Made by a program: the position numbers and the translations under genes. A DNA stretch of 64,000 nucleotides from Geitlerinema sp. PCC 7407 (lineage in GTDB: Bacteria; Cyanobacteriota; Cyanobacteriia; PCC-7407): positions 546,501-610,500 of the forward strand of contig NC_019703.1 of the NCBI RefSeq assembly GCF_000317045.1, written 5' to 3'. Under the pieces are notes generated by a model. The model had not been told where the DNA came from. It was given only the letters and a program-made list of their open reading frames with translations, and made no database searches. Below, piece after piece: positions 8,989-17,772 of the stretch. Numbering within the stretch: the first letter of the stretch is position 1; each line of letters opens with the position of its first letter.

Positions 8989-10635
8989 ATGACCCTTGCG
9001 TCGGAAGCGGTCTTGCAAAATGGCAAATACACCCTCGGTGCGGTGCAGCAGGCGGGCAGTTTGCTGGTCGTCTACCAAAGCCTGCTGGGAAATCAGCCGG
9101 TGTTGGTCAAGGCGCTGGCCGATCCGGTGCCGTCAAAGCCCAGTTCTGAGCGCGATCGCCAGCGTTTTTTGGATCTCGGGCGTCGCCTGATCCAGCTGCC
9201 CCATCGCCACCTCGAGCCCCTGGTTGACTGCTTTGAAGAGCAGGATCGCGCCTTTTGGGTGACGCTATTTGTGCCGGGAGCCTCGATTGTCGAGCGCGTG
9301 AAACAGGCTCCCCTGGAAGAATCGGAGGCGCTGCAAGGAATTCGGTCGGTGGCGCAAGCCGTGGCTGTGCTGCACCAAGGCGGCCTGCGCCACGGCGGCG
9401 TGCAGCCTCAGCGTCTGGTCCAGCGGTGGGGAACGCCGAATCTAATCTTGGTTGATCCCGGTTTGGGCGCGCTGCTCGGCCCCAGCGCTGTCACTTCGGG
9501 CTGGCTTGATCCGGTCTATGCGGCGCCCGAGGTCCAGCAATCCCAGAGCGCTCTGACAGCAGCGACGGATATCTATAGTCTGGCCGCCACGCTGTTTGCG
9601 CTGCTAACGGGGAAAAAACCGCCGATCGCTGATCAATTGCGCTTTGAGGGGCTGTCGCTGCCGCTGCTGCGTCGCCTGTGTCCGACGCTAAGCCCCCCGG
9701 TGGAGCAGGCGATCGCCTGGGGCCTCCAGAGAGAACCGGCCCAGCGGCCGCAAAAAGTTGACCAGTGGCTCCAGGCCCTAAAAGACTCGGGGGCGATCGC
9801 CCTCCCCAGCCTTCCACCCTCCTCCGCTCCGAAGCCGCCGTCTTCTCCAGCCTTGCCCAGGGCTGCCGCAGTCAGCCTGCCGACGGTGCCCCGAGGAGCC
9901 ACGCCCCCGCCAACCCCCCAGCCAGCCATGGCCCCGCCCCCTGCGCAGCCTGCCCCCGCGGCGGCCCGCCCAGCTTCCCCGTCTGCTCCCTTGACCCCCG
10001 CTCCCTCTCCCCAACCCTCGGTAGGAACACCCTCCAAAGTGACCTCAACGTCTTCTCCCCCGGGCGATCGCGCCCTTCCCCGCGCGCTCTTGCTAACGGC
10101 CCTGTTTGCGACGGTGGGCGGGGCAAGCCTCGGCTGGCTCTGGCGCTCCGGCGCGATCGCCGAGGGCATCCTGAGTCGACCGTCCTTCTTGCGCCAAGAG
10201 CAAACCTTCCCCCGGCGTGACCAGTGGCCCATCTCAGAGTCAGCGGAGGACGAAGACCTGCCGCCTCCGGCCGAGCTGCCAGCAGACACCTGGAGCGAAG
10301 AGCCCTACGAAGCGCCCATCGAGCCGCCGCCCACCTACGAAGAGTGGCAGCCTGCTGAGCCAGACCCCTATGAGGCACCGGCCTATGAGGAGCCGGCCTA
10401 TGAGGCAGAGCCTGCTCCGGCTGACCCCGCTCCCGCGCCAGAGCCCGTCGATCCAGAACCCGCCCCCGTATACGAGCCGCCGGTGCAGGAGGCCCCGCCC
10501 CCCGCGCCCCCGGCCCCTGAGCCCGCGCCGGAGCCGGAGCCCTTGCCAATGCCCGAACCGGAGCTGCCGCCCCTGCCGCCGCCAGAGCCACCCGCCTCCT
10601 CCCAAATGGAAGCGCCGCCGCCCCCCATGTCCTAG
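8989..10635 (+). CDS. Protein kinase-like protein (probable pseudokinase) with Pro-rich tail
   Basis: Residues 1-265 follow the Ser/Thr kinase fold with a clear APEV segment and the subdomain IX pattern DIYSLAATLFALLTGKKPP. The catalytic elements are altered: the glycine-rich loop is poor, the HRD loop reads HGG with no Asp (LRHGGVQPQRLV), and DFG reads DPG. This implies loss of phosphotransfer or an unusual mechanism. A Pro/Ala-rich linker follows (about 265-360), then one transmembrane helix (about 362-383), then an acidic Pro/Glu-rich tail to residue 548. The protein is probably membrane-anchored, with the kinase-like domain in the cytosol and the acidic tail outside, perhaps a scaffold or cell-wall contact. 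mutS2 follows on the same strand about 200 bp on. Confidence 0.75.
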   Translation: MTLASEAVLQNGKYTLGAVQQAGSLLVVYQSLLGNQPVLVKALADPVPSKPSSERDRQRFLDLGRRLIQLPHRHLEPLVDCFEEQDRAFWVTLFVPGASIVERVKQAPLEESEALQGIRSVAQAVAVLHQGGLRHGGVQPQRLVQRWGTPNLILVDPGLGALLGPSAVTSGWLDPVYAAPEVQQSQSALTAATDIYSLAATLFALLTGKKPPIADQLRFEGLSLPLLRRLCPTLSPPVEQAIAWGLQREPAQRPQKVDQWLQALKDSGAIALPSLPPSSAPKPPSSPALPRAAAVSLPTVPRGATPPPTPQPAMAPPPAQPAPAAARPASPSAPLTPAPSPQPSVGTPSKVTSTSSPPGDRALPRALLLTALFATVGGASLGWLWRSGAIAEGILSRPSFLRQEQTFPRRDQWPISESAEDEDLPPPAELPADTWSEEPYEAPIEPPPTYEEWQPAEPDPYEAPAYEEPAYEAEPAPADPAPAPEPVDPEPAPVYEPPVQEAPPPAPPAPEPAPEPEPLPMPEPELPPLPPPEPPASSQMEAPPPPMS

Positions 10636-10717
10636 CACCTCGCTTGTAATCCTTGTAGTACGCGTAATCTAAATCTGCTAGGCTAGAAGAAGCCAGGGCC
10701 ACGGGCTGCCCAAGCAT

Positions 10718-10757
10718 GCTCCTTCTGCTGCCTAAGGAGCGCCCCTTTTAAAGGGGC
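10718..10757 (+). terminator. Two adjacent hairpins after the pseudokinase gene
   Basis: GCTCCTT (10718-10724) pairs with AAGGAGC (10734-10740), and the next bases form the near-perfect palindrome GCCCCTTTTAAAGGGGC (10741-10757). Neither has a clean T-run, but together they are a plausible 3' end for the upstream transcript. Confidence 0.4.
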
Positions 10758-10857
10758 TTGGGTCTCTGAAAGTGTGCGTGGCTTGCGGATAGATCGCAGG
10801 ATGTGGCTACCGTCTGCGATCGCCTGAATTGCTCGTTTGTCCCCTCGCCTGAATGAA

Positions 10858-13260
10858 GTGAAACTTGCTTTGAGCGATCGCCCTTTGATTGCATCTGAAA
10901 CCCTTGATCTCCTGGAATGGCCCCGTCTGTGCCAGCACCTGGCAACCTTTGCGTCAACCAAGCTGGGCACGGTGGCAGCGCGCCATTGGCAGCCAGCGGC
11001 CAGCCTCGAAGAGAGCCAGCGACTGCTGGCCCAAACCGAGGAGGTCTATCGCCTAGAAAGTCGCCAAACCAGCGGCTTGCCCTTTGACGGGATTATGGAT
11101 ATCGGGCCGTCCCTTGAGCGGGCTGAGCGCCAGGGCGTGCTGTCGGGGGAGGAGCTGCTGGCCATCGCGACGACCCTGGCCGGGGCCAGAAACCTGCGCC
11201 GGGTGATCGACGACCAAGCCGACATGCCGGTGCTGACGGAGCTGGTTTCAGAGCTGCGCACCTATCCCGAAATCGAGCAGAGCATTCACTTTTGTATTGA
11301 CGATCGCGGCGAAGTGATGGACCGGGCCAGCCCCAAGCTGGCGGAGATTCGCGAGAAGCAGCGCAGCCAGCGCGAGGAAGTGCGCCAGACCCTGTTTCGG
11401 ATCATGCAGCGCCAGTCCCAGGCTATGCAGGAGTCGGTGATCACCCAGCGGGGCGATCGCTTCGTGATTCCGGTCAAGGCCTCCCACAAAGACGCCATTC
11501 CCGGCATTGTCCACGACACCTCCACCAGCGGCGCGACCCTCTACGTCGAGCCCCACACGGTGGTCGAGCGCAACAACCGCCTGCGCCAGCTCCAGCGCCA
11601 GGAGCAAGCCGAAGAAGCGGTGATCTTGGGCCGACTGACCGCCGAAATCGCGGAGGTGCTGCCGACCCTAGAGCGCCTGTTGGCCATTGTCACCACGCTG
11701 GACCTGGCAGCGGCCCGCGCCCGCTACAGCTTCTGGCTGGGCGGCAACGTGCCCCGCTTTGTCCAGCGAACGGCGGGAGAGGTGGTGACGCTGCGATCGC
11801 TGCGCCATCCCCTGCTGGTGTGGCAGCAGCAGCACGAGCAGGGCAGCGCCGTTGTCCCCATTGATCTGATGATCCAGCCCCAGCTCCGGGTGGTGGCCAT
11901 CACCGGACCCAACACGGGCGGCAAAACCGTCACCCTGAAAACCCTGGGCCTAGCGGCCCTCATGGCCAAGGCAGGGCTGTATGTGGCGGCCCGAGAACCG
12001 GTGGAAATTCCCTGGTTTGACCAGATTTTGGCCGATATTGGCGATGAGCAGTCCCTTCAGCAGAGCTTGTCGACTTTTTCGGGGCATATTCGCCGAATCG
12101 TTCGCATTTTGGACCGTGTGACCCCGGACTCTTTGGTCCTCCTCGACGAAGTGGGTGCGGGGACCGATCCCACCGAAGGCAGCGCCTTGGCCATTGCCCT
12201 GCTGCAAACCCTGGCGGACGCGGCCCAGCTGACGGTGGCCACGACCCACTTTGGCGAGCTGAAGGCCCTCAAGTACCAGGACGATCGCTTCGAAAACGCG
12301 TCGGTGGAGTTTGACGACGTCAGCCTGTCGCCCACCTACCGCCTGCTGTGGGGTATTCCGGGCCGATCGAATGCCTTGACCATCGCGCGGCGACTGGGGC
12401 TATCGGACTCGGTGGTGGCCCAGGCCCAGCAGCGGGTCGGCGGCAGTGCCTCCGAAGAGGTCAATCAGGTGATTGCGGGCCTAGAGGCGCAGCGCCGTCG
12501 CCAGGAAGACAAAGCGACAGAAGCGGCAAAAATTTTGGTGCAGGCGGAGCAGCTCCATGCGGAGGTGGCGCGCAAGGCGGGCCTGCTGAAGCAGCGGGAG
12601 CAGGCTTTGCAGCAGGAGCAGGAGCGGGCGGTCCAAGAGGCGATCGCCCAGGCCCGCCGCGAAATTGCCCAGGTGATCAAGCAGCTCCAGCGGGGACCCA
12701 CCGCCCAGGGCGCTCAGCAGGCGACCCAAAACCTCAACGCGATCGCCACGCGCCAGCTGCCCTCTCAGCAAGCGGCCCCCAAACCCAAGCCGGGCTTTCA
12801 GCCCCAGGTGGGCGATCGCGTGCGCATTCCCCGTTTGGGCCAGACCGCCGAGGTCCTAACCGCCCCCGACGAAGACGGCGAGATGACCGTCCGCTTTGGC
12901 CTGATGAAAATGACGGTCGCCCTAGAAGACGTTGAGTCGCTGCAAGGGGAGAAGCCCGAGCGTCCGCCCAAGCCCCCCAAGGCTGTGGCCGAGATGCCGC
13001 CGCCGCCGCCAGCGCCTGCCATTCGGACCTCCCGCAATACGGTGGATGTGCGCGGCAAGCGAGTGGCCGAAGCTGAAACTGTCCTAGAAGGGGCGATCGC
13101 CGAAGCCGACGGGCCGCTGTGGATCATCCACGGCCACGGCACCGGCAAACTGCGCCAAGGCATCCATGCTTTCTTGCAGCAGCATCCCCAGGTCAGCCGC
13201 TTTGAGCCCGCCGAGCAGGCCGATGGCGGCACCGGCGTAACGGTGGTCCACGTGCACTAG
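10858..13260 (+). CDS. mutS2: MutS2 endonuclease/ATPase with Smr domain
   Basis: MutS2 lacks the mismatch-recognition domain of MutS and, in studied bacteria, suppresses homologous recombination or rescues collided ribosomes. The core and clamp are followed by the ABC-type ATPase: Walker A TGPNTGGKT (about 350 residues in), Walker B LLDEVGAGTDP (about 430). Then come a long coiled coil (about 520-620), a KOW-like segment with VGDRVRIP, and a C-terminal Smr nuclease domain with VDVRGKR and HGHGTGKLR. The frame is open upstream to a TTG at 10837. I place the start at GTG 10858, but TTG codons at 10870 or 10885 are possible; none has a strong ribosome-binding site. Confidence 0.9.
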   Translation: MKLALSDRPLIASETLDLLEWPRLCQHLATFASTKLGTVAARHWQPAASLEESQRLLAQTEEVYRLESRQTSGLPFDGIMDIGPSLERAERQGVLSGEELLAIATTLAGARNLRRVIDDQADMPVLTELVSELRTYPEIEQSIHFCIDDRGEVMDRASPKLAEIREKQRSQREEVRQTLFRIMQRQSQAMQESVITQRGDRFVIPVKASHKDAIPGIVHDTSTSGATLYVEPHTVVERNNRLRQLQRQEQAEEAVILGRLTAEIAEVLPTLERLLAIVTTLDLAAARARYSFWLGGNVPRFVQRTAGEVVTLRSLRHPLLVWQQQHEQGSAVVPIDLMIQPQLRVVAITGPNTGGKTVTLKTLGLAALMAKAGLYVAAREPVEIPWFDQILADIGDEQSLQQSLSTFSGHIRRIVRILDRVTPDSLVLLDEVGAGTDPTEGSALAIALLQTLADAAQLTVATTHFGELKALKYQDDRFENASVEFDDVSLSPTYRLLWGIPGRSNALTIARRLGLSDSVVAQAQQRVGGSASEEVNQVIAGLEAQRRRQEDKATEAAKILVQAEQLHAEVARKAGLLKQREQALQQEQERAVQEAIAQARREIAQVIKQLQRGPTAQGAQQATQNLNAIATRQLPSQQAAPKPKPGFQPQVGDRVRIPRLGQTAEVLTAPDEDGEMTVRFGLMKMTVALEDVESLQGEKPERPPKPPKAVAEMPPPPPAPAIRTSRNTVDVRGKRVAEAETVLEGAIAEADGPLWIIHGHGTGKLRQGIHAFLQQHPQVSRFEPAEQADGGTGVTVVHVH

Positions 13261-13440
13261 AGTGTGCAGCACGGCGTCCGGCTGACTCTGGCGGCGTTTT
13301 CTCAGCAGCAGTGGCGATAGTGCCGTCTCAGCGGTGCGTAACGGAATGTGACGACCAGATTTGGAATCGCACAATCGGGTGTCTGTTTCCAGATGTGTAA
13401 CTGCTAGGCTGAATCCAACGCCATCTCCTATCCTGAAGTT

Positions 13441-14043
13441 ATGCGCTCTACAGTCAAGTCGCCCCCCTCAAATCGGAGTTGGGAAGAGCTGCCCCTGATC
13501 TCCCAACCAGACCCAGTGCAGTTGGACAACATCAAAGCCCAGCTGGATCTGGTGCTGCTTGCCCTCGAAGCTTTGACGGGCATCACCTCGGAGGCCATCC
13601 TCCAGGCAGCGAACGATCTTGATTTGGCGGCGGTGGTGGCTGACCGCGTGGCGCTGTGGCGACTGCGTCAGTCGAGTCCGCTCCGCAAAGGCCAGGGTGG
13701 ACGCAAAAAATTGGATGTTGAGGAAGCGCGAGCCCTCGTGCTGATCATCTGCCACCTGGCGAAACAGCATCAAGAGCTGATTCGGCGGGCGGTGGTGTTG
13801 CTAGAGCAAATGACGGCTGAAGACCGAGAGCCTCACCAGGCTTCTTTGCTGGGTGACTATCTTGATGCCTTCAGCAATACCTATCAAGAGCGCATGGAGG
13901 ATGGCGAAGAGGTTTCTCCCGATAGTCTGACGCCCCTCGCGCTGAAGCTGCTGATCGATTTGCTCTTTTACAGTGCTCCGAGTGGTCCTCGACGACTTTG
14001 GCTGGCCCTGATCGATCGCAGTACTCCCCTTGCCAGGAAATAG
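13441..14043 (+). CDS. DUF3038 family protein
   Basis: A 200-residue protein matching the cyanobacterial DUF3038 family by its sequence pattern (NIKAQLDLVLLALEALTGI near the N-terminus, LVADRVALWRLRQSSPLRK-like segment near 65-80). It is predicted helical and soluble, with no catalytic motif that I can see. The DUF4335 gene follows directly, an arrangement commonly seen for this pair, so the two probably act together. Function is unknown; partnership is inferred from adjacency. Confidence 0.75.
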   Translation: MRSTVKSPPSNRSWEELPLISQPDPVQLDNIKAQLDLVLLALEALTGITSEAILQAANDLDLAAVVADRVALWRLRQSSPLRKGQGGRKKLDVEEARALVLIICHLAKQHQELIRRAVVLLEQMTAEDREPHQASLLGDYLDAFSNTYQERMEDGEEVSPDSLTPLALKLLIDLLFYSAPSGPRRLWLALIDRSTPLARK

Positions 14044-14118
14044 TTGGGCTTTGTTTGGGCCTGCTTTGACCAGAGCTGTCGTTCTTTCTCTCCGCTCGAC
14101 GTATTCAGAAGACCTGCC

Positions 14119-15672
14119 ATGATTTTGTCCCCCTCAGTTCGGCGACGGTATACTCCCCCGACCTGCACCCTCGAAGTGGCTGCAAAGGACTCGCCGCTCT
14201 CACGCTGGGCTGGGAGACCGGTCTTGAAAAACCTGCGGTTTCAGTTGCGCTTTGATGACCCGCGCCTGCCGGAGGATCAGCAGATTGTCATTCACGGCGA
14301 TCGCGCTCAGCTAGAGGCTCTGTGTGACGTCGTTTCAGATTATGTCCAGGGCCTGCTCGTTCAGTCGTCCCTCGAACCGGAGGCGGTCCCGCGCTCTCTT
14401 CATCCTGCCTTAGCGCGATCGCCCTGGGACGAGTCCGGAGAAACCATTTCCCTAGCGCCAGACCCCGAACCCGTTGCCAGTAGCGGCTCGGAATTCTTTT
14501 TGGTAGACGGCACCTTGACGCCGCGCGGCCGCGCCGAAGCGCTGGGCCTGGTCCTGGCGCCCCAGGGCCGGCTGTCCCACCAGTTGACCCTGGGGAAGCT
14601 GGCCCCGAGCGCTGAGCAAGCGGTCGTCACCCTGAGTTTGTTGCAGCTTTTTGACCTCGCCTCGGCCCTCGATGAATACACTGTGGATGTGTTGGCGATG
14701 CCGACCCTGGAGCGGCCCGCTTGGGTCCAGGCACCGCCGACGTGGCTGCGCACAGCGGCTGTGGTGCTGGTGACGGTGGGGCTGACCACCGGCGCGGTGA
14801 AGTGGGTGGACTCTATCAACAGTCCCGTCGCGACGACGGCTAGCTCGGAGCTAAATGCTCCCACGGCCAATCAAGGGCCTACGGACTTTGCAACGCCCCC
14901 GCCGCCTCCGCCTGGATCCCAGCAGCCCTCCATTGCCCTGGTGCCCAAGCCGCCAGCGACCTCGGGACAAGTTTTGCCGTCTCCGGGCGCTGCTGGGAGC
15001 GGCACCCAAGCAGGCCAGCCACTGCCCTCGGTAGGGGTCCCGGGTACCTCAACCACCGTAGTTCCGGCCCCTCAACAAGAGACAGTTGTAGAAGATCCCG
15101 GCGCGTCGGTGGTGACGGGAATCCCGGTGGCGCCGATTCAAGGGGGCGGGGCTGCTCCTGCGGAGGCACCGGCCCAGACCCAGGCTGAATCTCCCGAAAC
15201 GGCGATCGCGTCAGCGCCGGTAGAGCCCGCTCCTCCCGGGGCGGAGGCGGGAGCTGCGAAGCTGGGCGGCGATCCGCTAGCGGACCAAAACGCAGCATCG
15301 TCGCTGTCGCTGGGAGCAGCCCCTGCGGACGGAGAAGCCGCCGCAGGCATGGCTCGGTCCGCAGCCCCTCAAACCGAAACGGCCTTTGATACCATTCCCC
15401 AGGTGGCGGAGGCGCGGCAGTATTTCCGGCAGCAGTGGAGCCCGCCTGAGGGCCTGAGCCAGACGCTGGAGTATCGGCTGGTGCTGAACGCCAACGGCTC
15501 CATTCAGCAGATTGTGCCCCTGGGGCAGGCGTCGGAAACCTATCTCGATCGCACGGCGATGCCGCTGATGGGAGAGCCTTTTGTGTCGCCGGTGGAGGGC
15601 GATCGCACGCCGGTGCTGCGGGTGGTCCTGAGTCCCAACGGCGAAGTGCAAACCTTCCTCGAAAGTCCATAA
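14119..15672 (+). CDS. DUF4335 family single-pass membrane protein
   Basis: A 517-residue protein. Residues 1-205 are a conserved folded region (opening with a YTPPTCTLEV segment) that I match to the cyanobacterial DUF4335 family. One transmembrane helix lies at about 215-232 (TAAVVLVTVGLTTGAVKW). A long low-complexity Pro/Ala/Gly linker (about 240-420) leads to a C-terminal globular segment of about 90 residues ending in QTFLESP, probably on the other side of the membrane. ATG 14119 is chosen because the ORF upstream of it overlaps nothing conserved and the ATG begins the family match. It forms a pair with the DUF3038 gene. Function unknown. Confidence 0.75.
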   Translation: MILSPSVRRRYTPPTCTLEVAAKDSPLSRWAGRPVLKNLRFQLRFDDPRLPEDQQIVIHGDRAQLEALCDVVSDYVQGLLVQSSLEPEAVPRSLHPALARSPWDESGETISLAPDPEPVASSGSEFFLVDGTLTPRGRAEALGLVLAPQGRLSHQLTLGKLAPSAEQAVVTLSLLQLFDLASALDEYTVDVLAMPTLERPAWVQAPPTWLRTAAVVLVTVGLTTGAVKWVDSINSPVATTASSELNAPTANQGPTDFATPPPPPPGSQQPSIALVPKPPATSGQVLPSPGAAGSGTQAGQPLPSVGVPGTSTTVVPAPQQETVVEDPGASVVTGIPVAPIQGGGAAPAEAPAQTQAESPETAIASAPVEPAPPGAEAGAAKLGGDPLADQNAASSLSLGAAPADGEAAAGMARSAAPQTETAFDTIPQVAEARQYFRQQWSPPEGLSQTLEYRLVLNANGSIQQIVPLGQASETYLDRTAMPLMGEPFVSPVEGDRTPVLRVVLSPNGEVQTFLESP

Positions 15673-15775
15673 CGCTGCTTCTCCGGTAACCCAAAGACGC
15701 AGTCAAGTCAGGTTGCCAATTGCCAGAACCCTTGTCTGATACTAGAGACAATGCTGGCAACACTCGATTGGCACT

Positions 15776-17092
15776 ATGACTGCAACCAACAATGTGAAAC
15801 CCGTTCCGCCTGGCTCCTTCGGCTTGCCTGTCATTGGTGAGTCGCTGGCCTTTGTCACAGACGGCAAGTTTGCCCAAAAGCGCCATCAAAAGTATGGAGA
15901 TGTGTTCAAGACGCAGATTTTTGGGCAGCCGACGGTGGTGCTGAAGGGCGCTGACGCCAACCGTTTCGTGCTGACCCAGGAAAATCAGAGCTTTGAGGTG
16001 ACGTGGCCGACGAGCACGCGGCGCCTGCTGGGCAATGCGTCTTTGGCGTTGCAGCATGGCGCGGAGCACCAGAGCCGCCGCAAGATTCTCTATCAGGCTT
16101 TCCAGCCGCGGGCGCTGGCGAGCTACGCCGAGACGATGCTGGCGATTACCCAGCGCTATGTCCGGGCCTGGACCCAGACGGGGGAGCTGACCTGGTACCC
16201 TGAGCTGCGCAAGTACACCTTTGATGTGGCGTGCAAGCTGCTGGTGGGGGTGGACAATGCGTCCCAAACCCGACTCTGCGATGACTTTGAGACGTGGTGC
16301 GCGGGGCTGTTTATGCTGCCCATTGAGCTGCCGTGGACGCGATTTGGCAAGGCGATGAAGGCGCGATCGCAGATGATGGTGGAGCTGGAGCGGCTGATTC
16401 GGCAGCGCCAGCAGATGCCCGCGTCTCAGACCGATGCGCTGGGGCTGCTGCTGTCGGCGGAGGACGAAAACGGCGATCGCCTGGGCCTCGAAGAGCTCAA
16501 GGAGCAGGTGCTGCTGCTGCTGTTTGCGGGCCATGAAACCCTCACCTCGGCGATCGCCTCCTTTTGCTTGCTGATGGCGCAGTATCCGGAGGTCTTCGCC
16601 AAGGTGCGCGCCGAGCAGGAGAGCCTCGGCGTGGACCTGCCCTTGACCTTCGAGAACCTCAAGCAGATGACCTACCTGGAGCAGGTGCTCAAGGAAGTGC
16701 TGCGCCTGATTCCCCCGGTGGGCGGTGGCTTCCGGCGGGTGCTCAAAGCCTGCGAGTTTCAGGGCTACCAAATCCCGGAAGGCTGGACGGTGCTCTACCA
16801 AATCGGCAGCACCCACAGCGACGGTCAGCTGTATCCCAACCCCGATCAGTTTGATCCAGAGCGCTTTGGCTCAGAAGCGGGCAGTCCGGCCTTTGGCGGC
16901 TATGTGCCCTTTGGGGCGGGTCTGCGAGAGTGCCTGGGCAAAGAGTTTGCGCGCCTCGAAATGAAGCTGTTTGCGGCGCTGCTGGCCCGCGAGTACACCT
17001 GGGAACTGCTGCCCAATCAGGATCTGTCTCTGGCGGCAGTGCCAACGCCCCATCCCCAAGATGGTCTGAAGGTTCGCTTTGGGCGTCGCTAG
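15776..17092 (+). CDS. Cytochrome P450, CYP120 type
   Basis: A complete 438-residue P450. The I-helix oxygen-activation motif AGHETLTS lies near residue 250, ExxR is in KEVLRLIP near 308, and the haem-thiolate loop FGAGLRECLG is near 380-388 with its axial Cys. The N-terminal PPGSFGLPVIGESLAF and overall pattern resemble CYP120A1, the cyanobacterial retinoic acid hydroxylase. No N-terminal membrane anchor is seen, so it is probably cytosolic or peripherally bound, fed by ferredoxin. Substrate is inferred (retinoid or apocarotenoid-like). No redox partner gene is adjacent. Confidence 0.92.
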   Translation: MTATNNVKPVPPGSFGLPVIGESLAFVTDGKFAQKRHQKYGDVFKTQIFGQPTVVLKGADANRFVLTQENQSFEVTWPTSTRRLLGNASLALQHGAEHQSRRKILYQAFQPRALASYAETMLAITQRYVRAWTQTGELTWYPELRKYTFDVACKLLVGVDNASQTRLCDDFETWCAGLFMLPIELPWTRFGKAMKARSQMMVELERLIRQRQQMPASQTDALGLLLSAEDENGDRLGLEELKEQVLLLLFAGHETLTSAIASFCLLMAQYPEVFAKVRAEQESLGVDLPLTFENLKQMTYLEQVLKEVLRLIPPVGGGFRRVLKACEFQGYQIPEGWTVLYQIGSTHSDGQLYPNPDQFDPERFGSEAGSPAFGGYVPFGAGLRECLGKEFARLEMKLFAALLAREYTWELLPNQDLSLAAVPTPHPQDGLKVRFGRR

Positions 17093-17120
17093 ACGGGCGG
17101 CCTCTGTGGGCAAGCTGGGG

Positions 17121-17396
17121 TCAAAACTCATCGGGGGCTGACCCCTCGGCTCGGTCGGCGGGCTGGAGGGGCGAGGGCGGGCGATCGCTGCTCCAGGCCC
17201 ACCAGGCCGCGCCGCACTGACACTTATAAAACTCCTGCCACTTGCGGCCCGCTCCGGGCGTGAACACGGGCGATCGCCGATTGAGCCACACGCGCAGGGC
17301 ATCGTGAGGCCCGCGGTGACACACGGGACAGCAAAAGCCGTGGGCGTGGGTTGCCTGCTGAGTCCACTCGGGCGAAATTGGGTCAAAGGCGTCCAT
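17121..17396 (-). CDS. Small zinc-ribbon-like hypothetical protein
   Basis: A 91-residue protein with one CPVC pair near residue 20 and a CQC near 57, with nearby His residues, suggesting a single zinc site. A Trp-rich stretch (WWAWSS) follows. I chose ATG 17396 (MDAFDPISPEW) because the upstream extension is Arg-rich and reads like noise. It converges on the P450 gene, 28 bp away. No family name is recognised; small DNA/RNA-binding or assembly roles are possible but unsupported. Confidence 0.6.
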   Translation of the reverse strand: MDAFDPISPEWTQQATHAHGFCCPVCHRGPHDALRVWLNRRSPVFTPGAGRKWQEFYKCQCGAAWWAWSSDRPPSPLQPADRAEGSAPDEF

Positions 17397-17772
17397 GGGC
17401 GTCCTGAGGCGAATGGGCAGAAAAAGAGGCCGCTCAACCGCGGAGCAAGGCCCTAATATTGAGCCTTTGGCCCTGATCTTAGCGTCCCCCGCTCGGTGTG
17501 CTCCCGATCGGCGATCGCCCCCCTCTCGCCAAAACCGCATCCTCCAGATGAAGGATGTCCGCCAAAACACACAGAAAACGTAATATTTTCCAGTATTTTC
17601 TTGGGTGTATCATTTCGCTACAGAATGCCCGCCGCAAGCCACTTTAGAGGAAATTCTCCTCGTTGGCTTCGGGTCTGGCCATCTGGCCTGCCTCTAGGGC
17701 TCTCCGCCTACCCCGCCAAAGCAACGTAACCCCCGGCCGTTTTGCCTTTGCACCCGATTGAGGACTTGGCCT
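17397..17772. other. Divergent promoter region before the nucleoside transporter
   Basis: About 375 bp with no credible gene. An AT-rich stretch around 17575-17625 is the likeliest promoter zone for the transporter. No convincing paired -35/-10 boxes or repeats were found. Confidence 0.4.

Noticed and set aside
14879-16816. 645-residue minus-strand ORF
   Set aside because: It lies opposite the DUF4335 and P450 genes; Arg/Gln/Pro-rich composition is typical of antisense noise.
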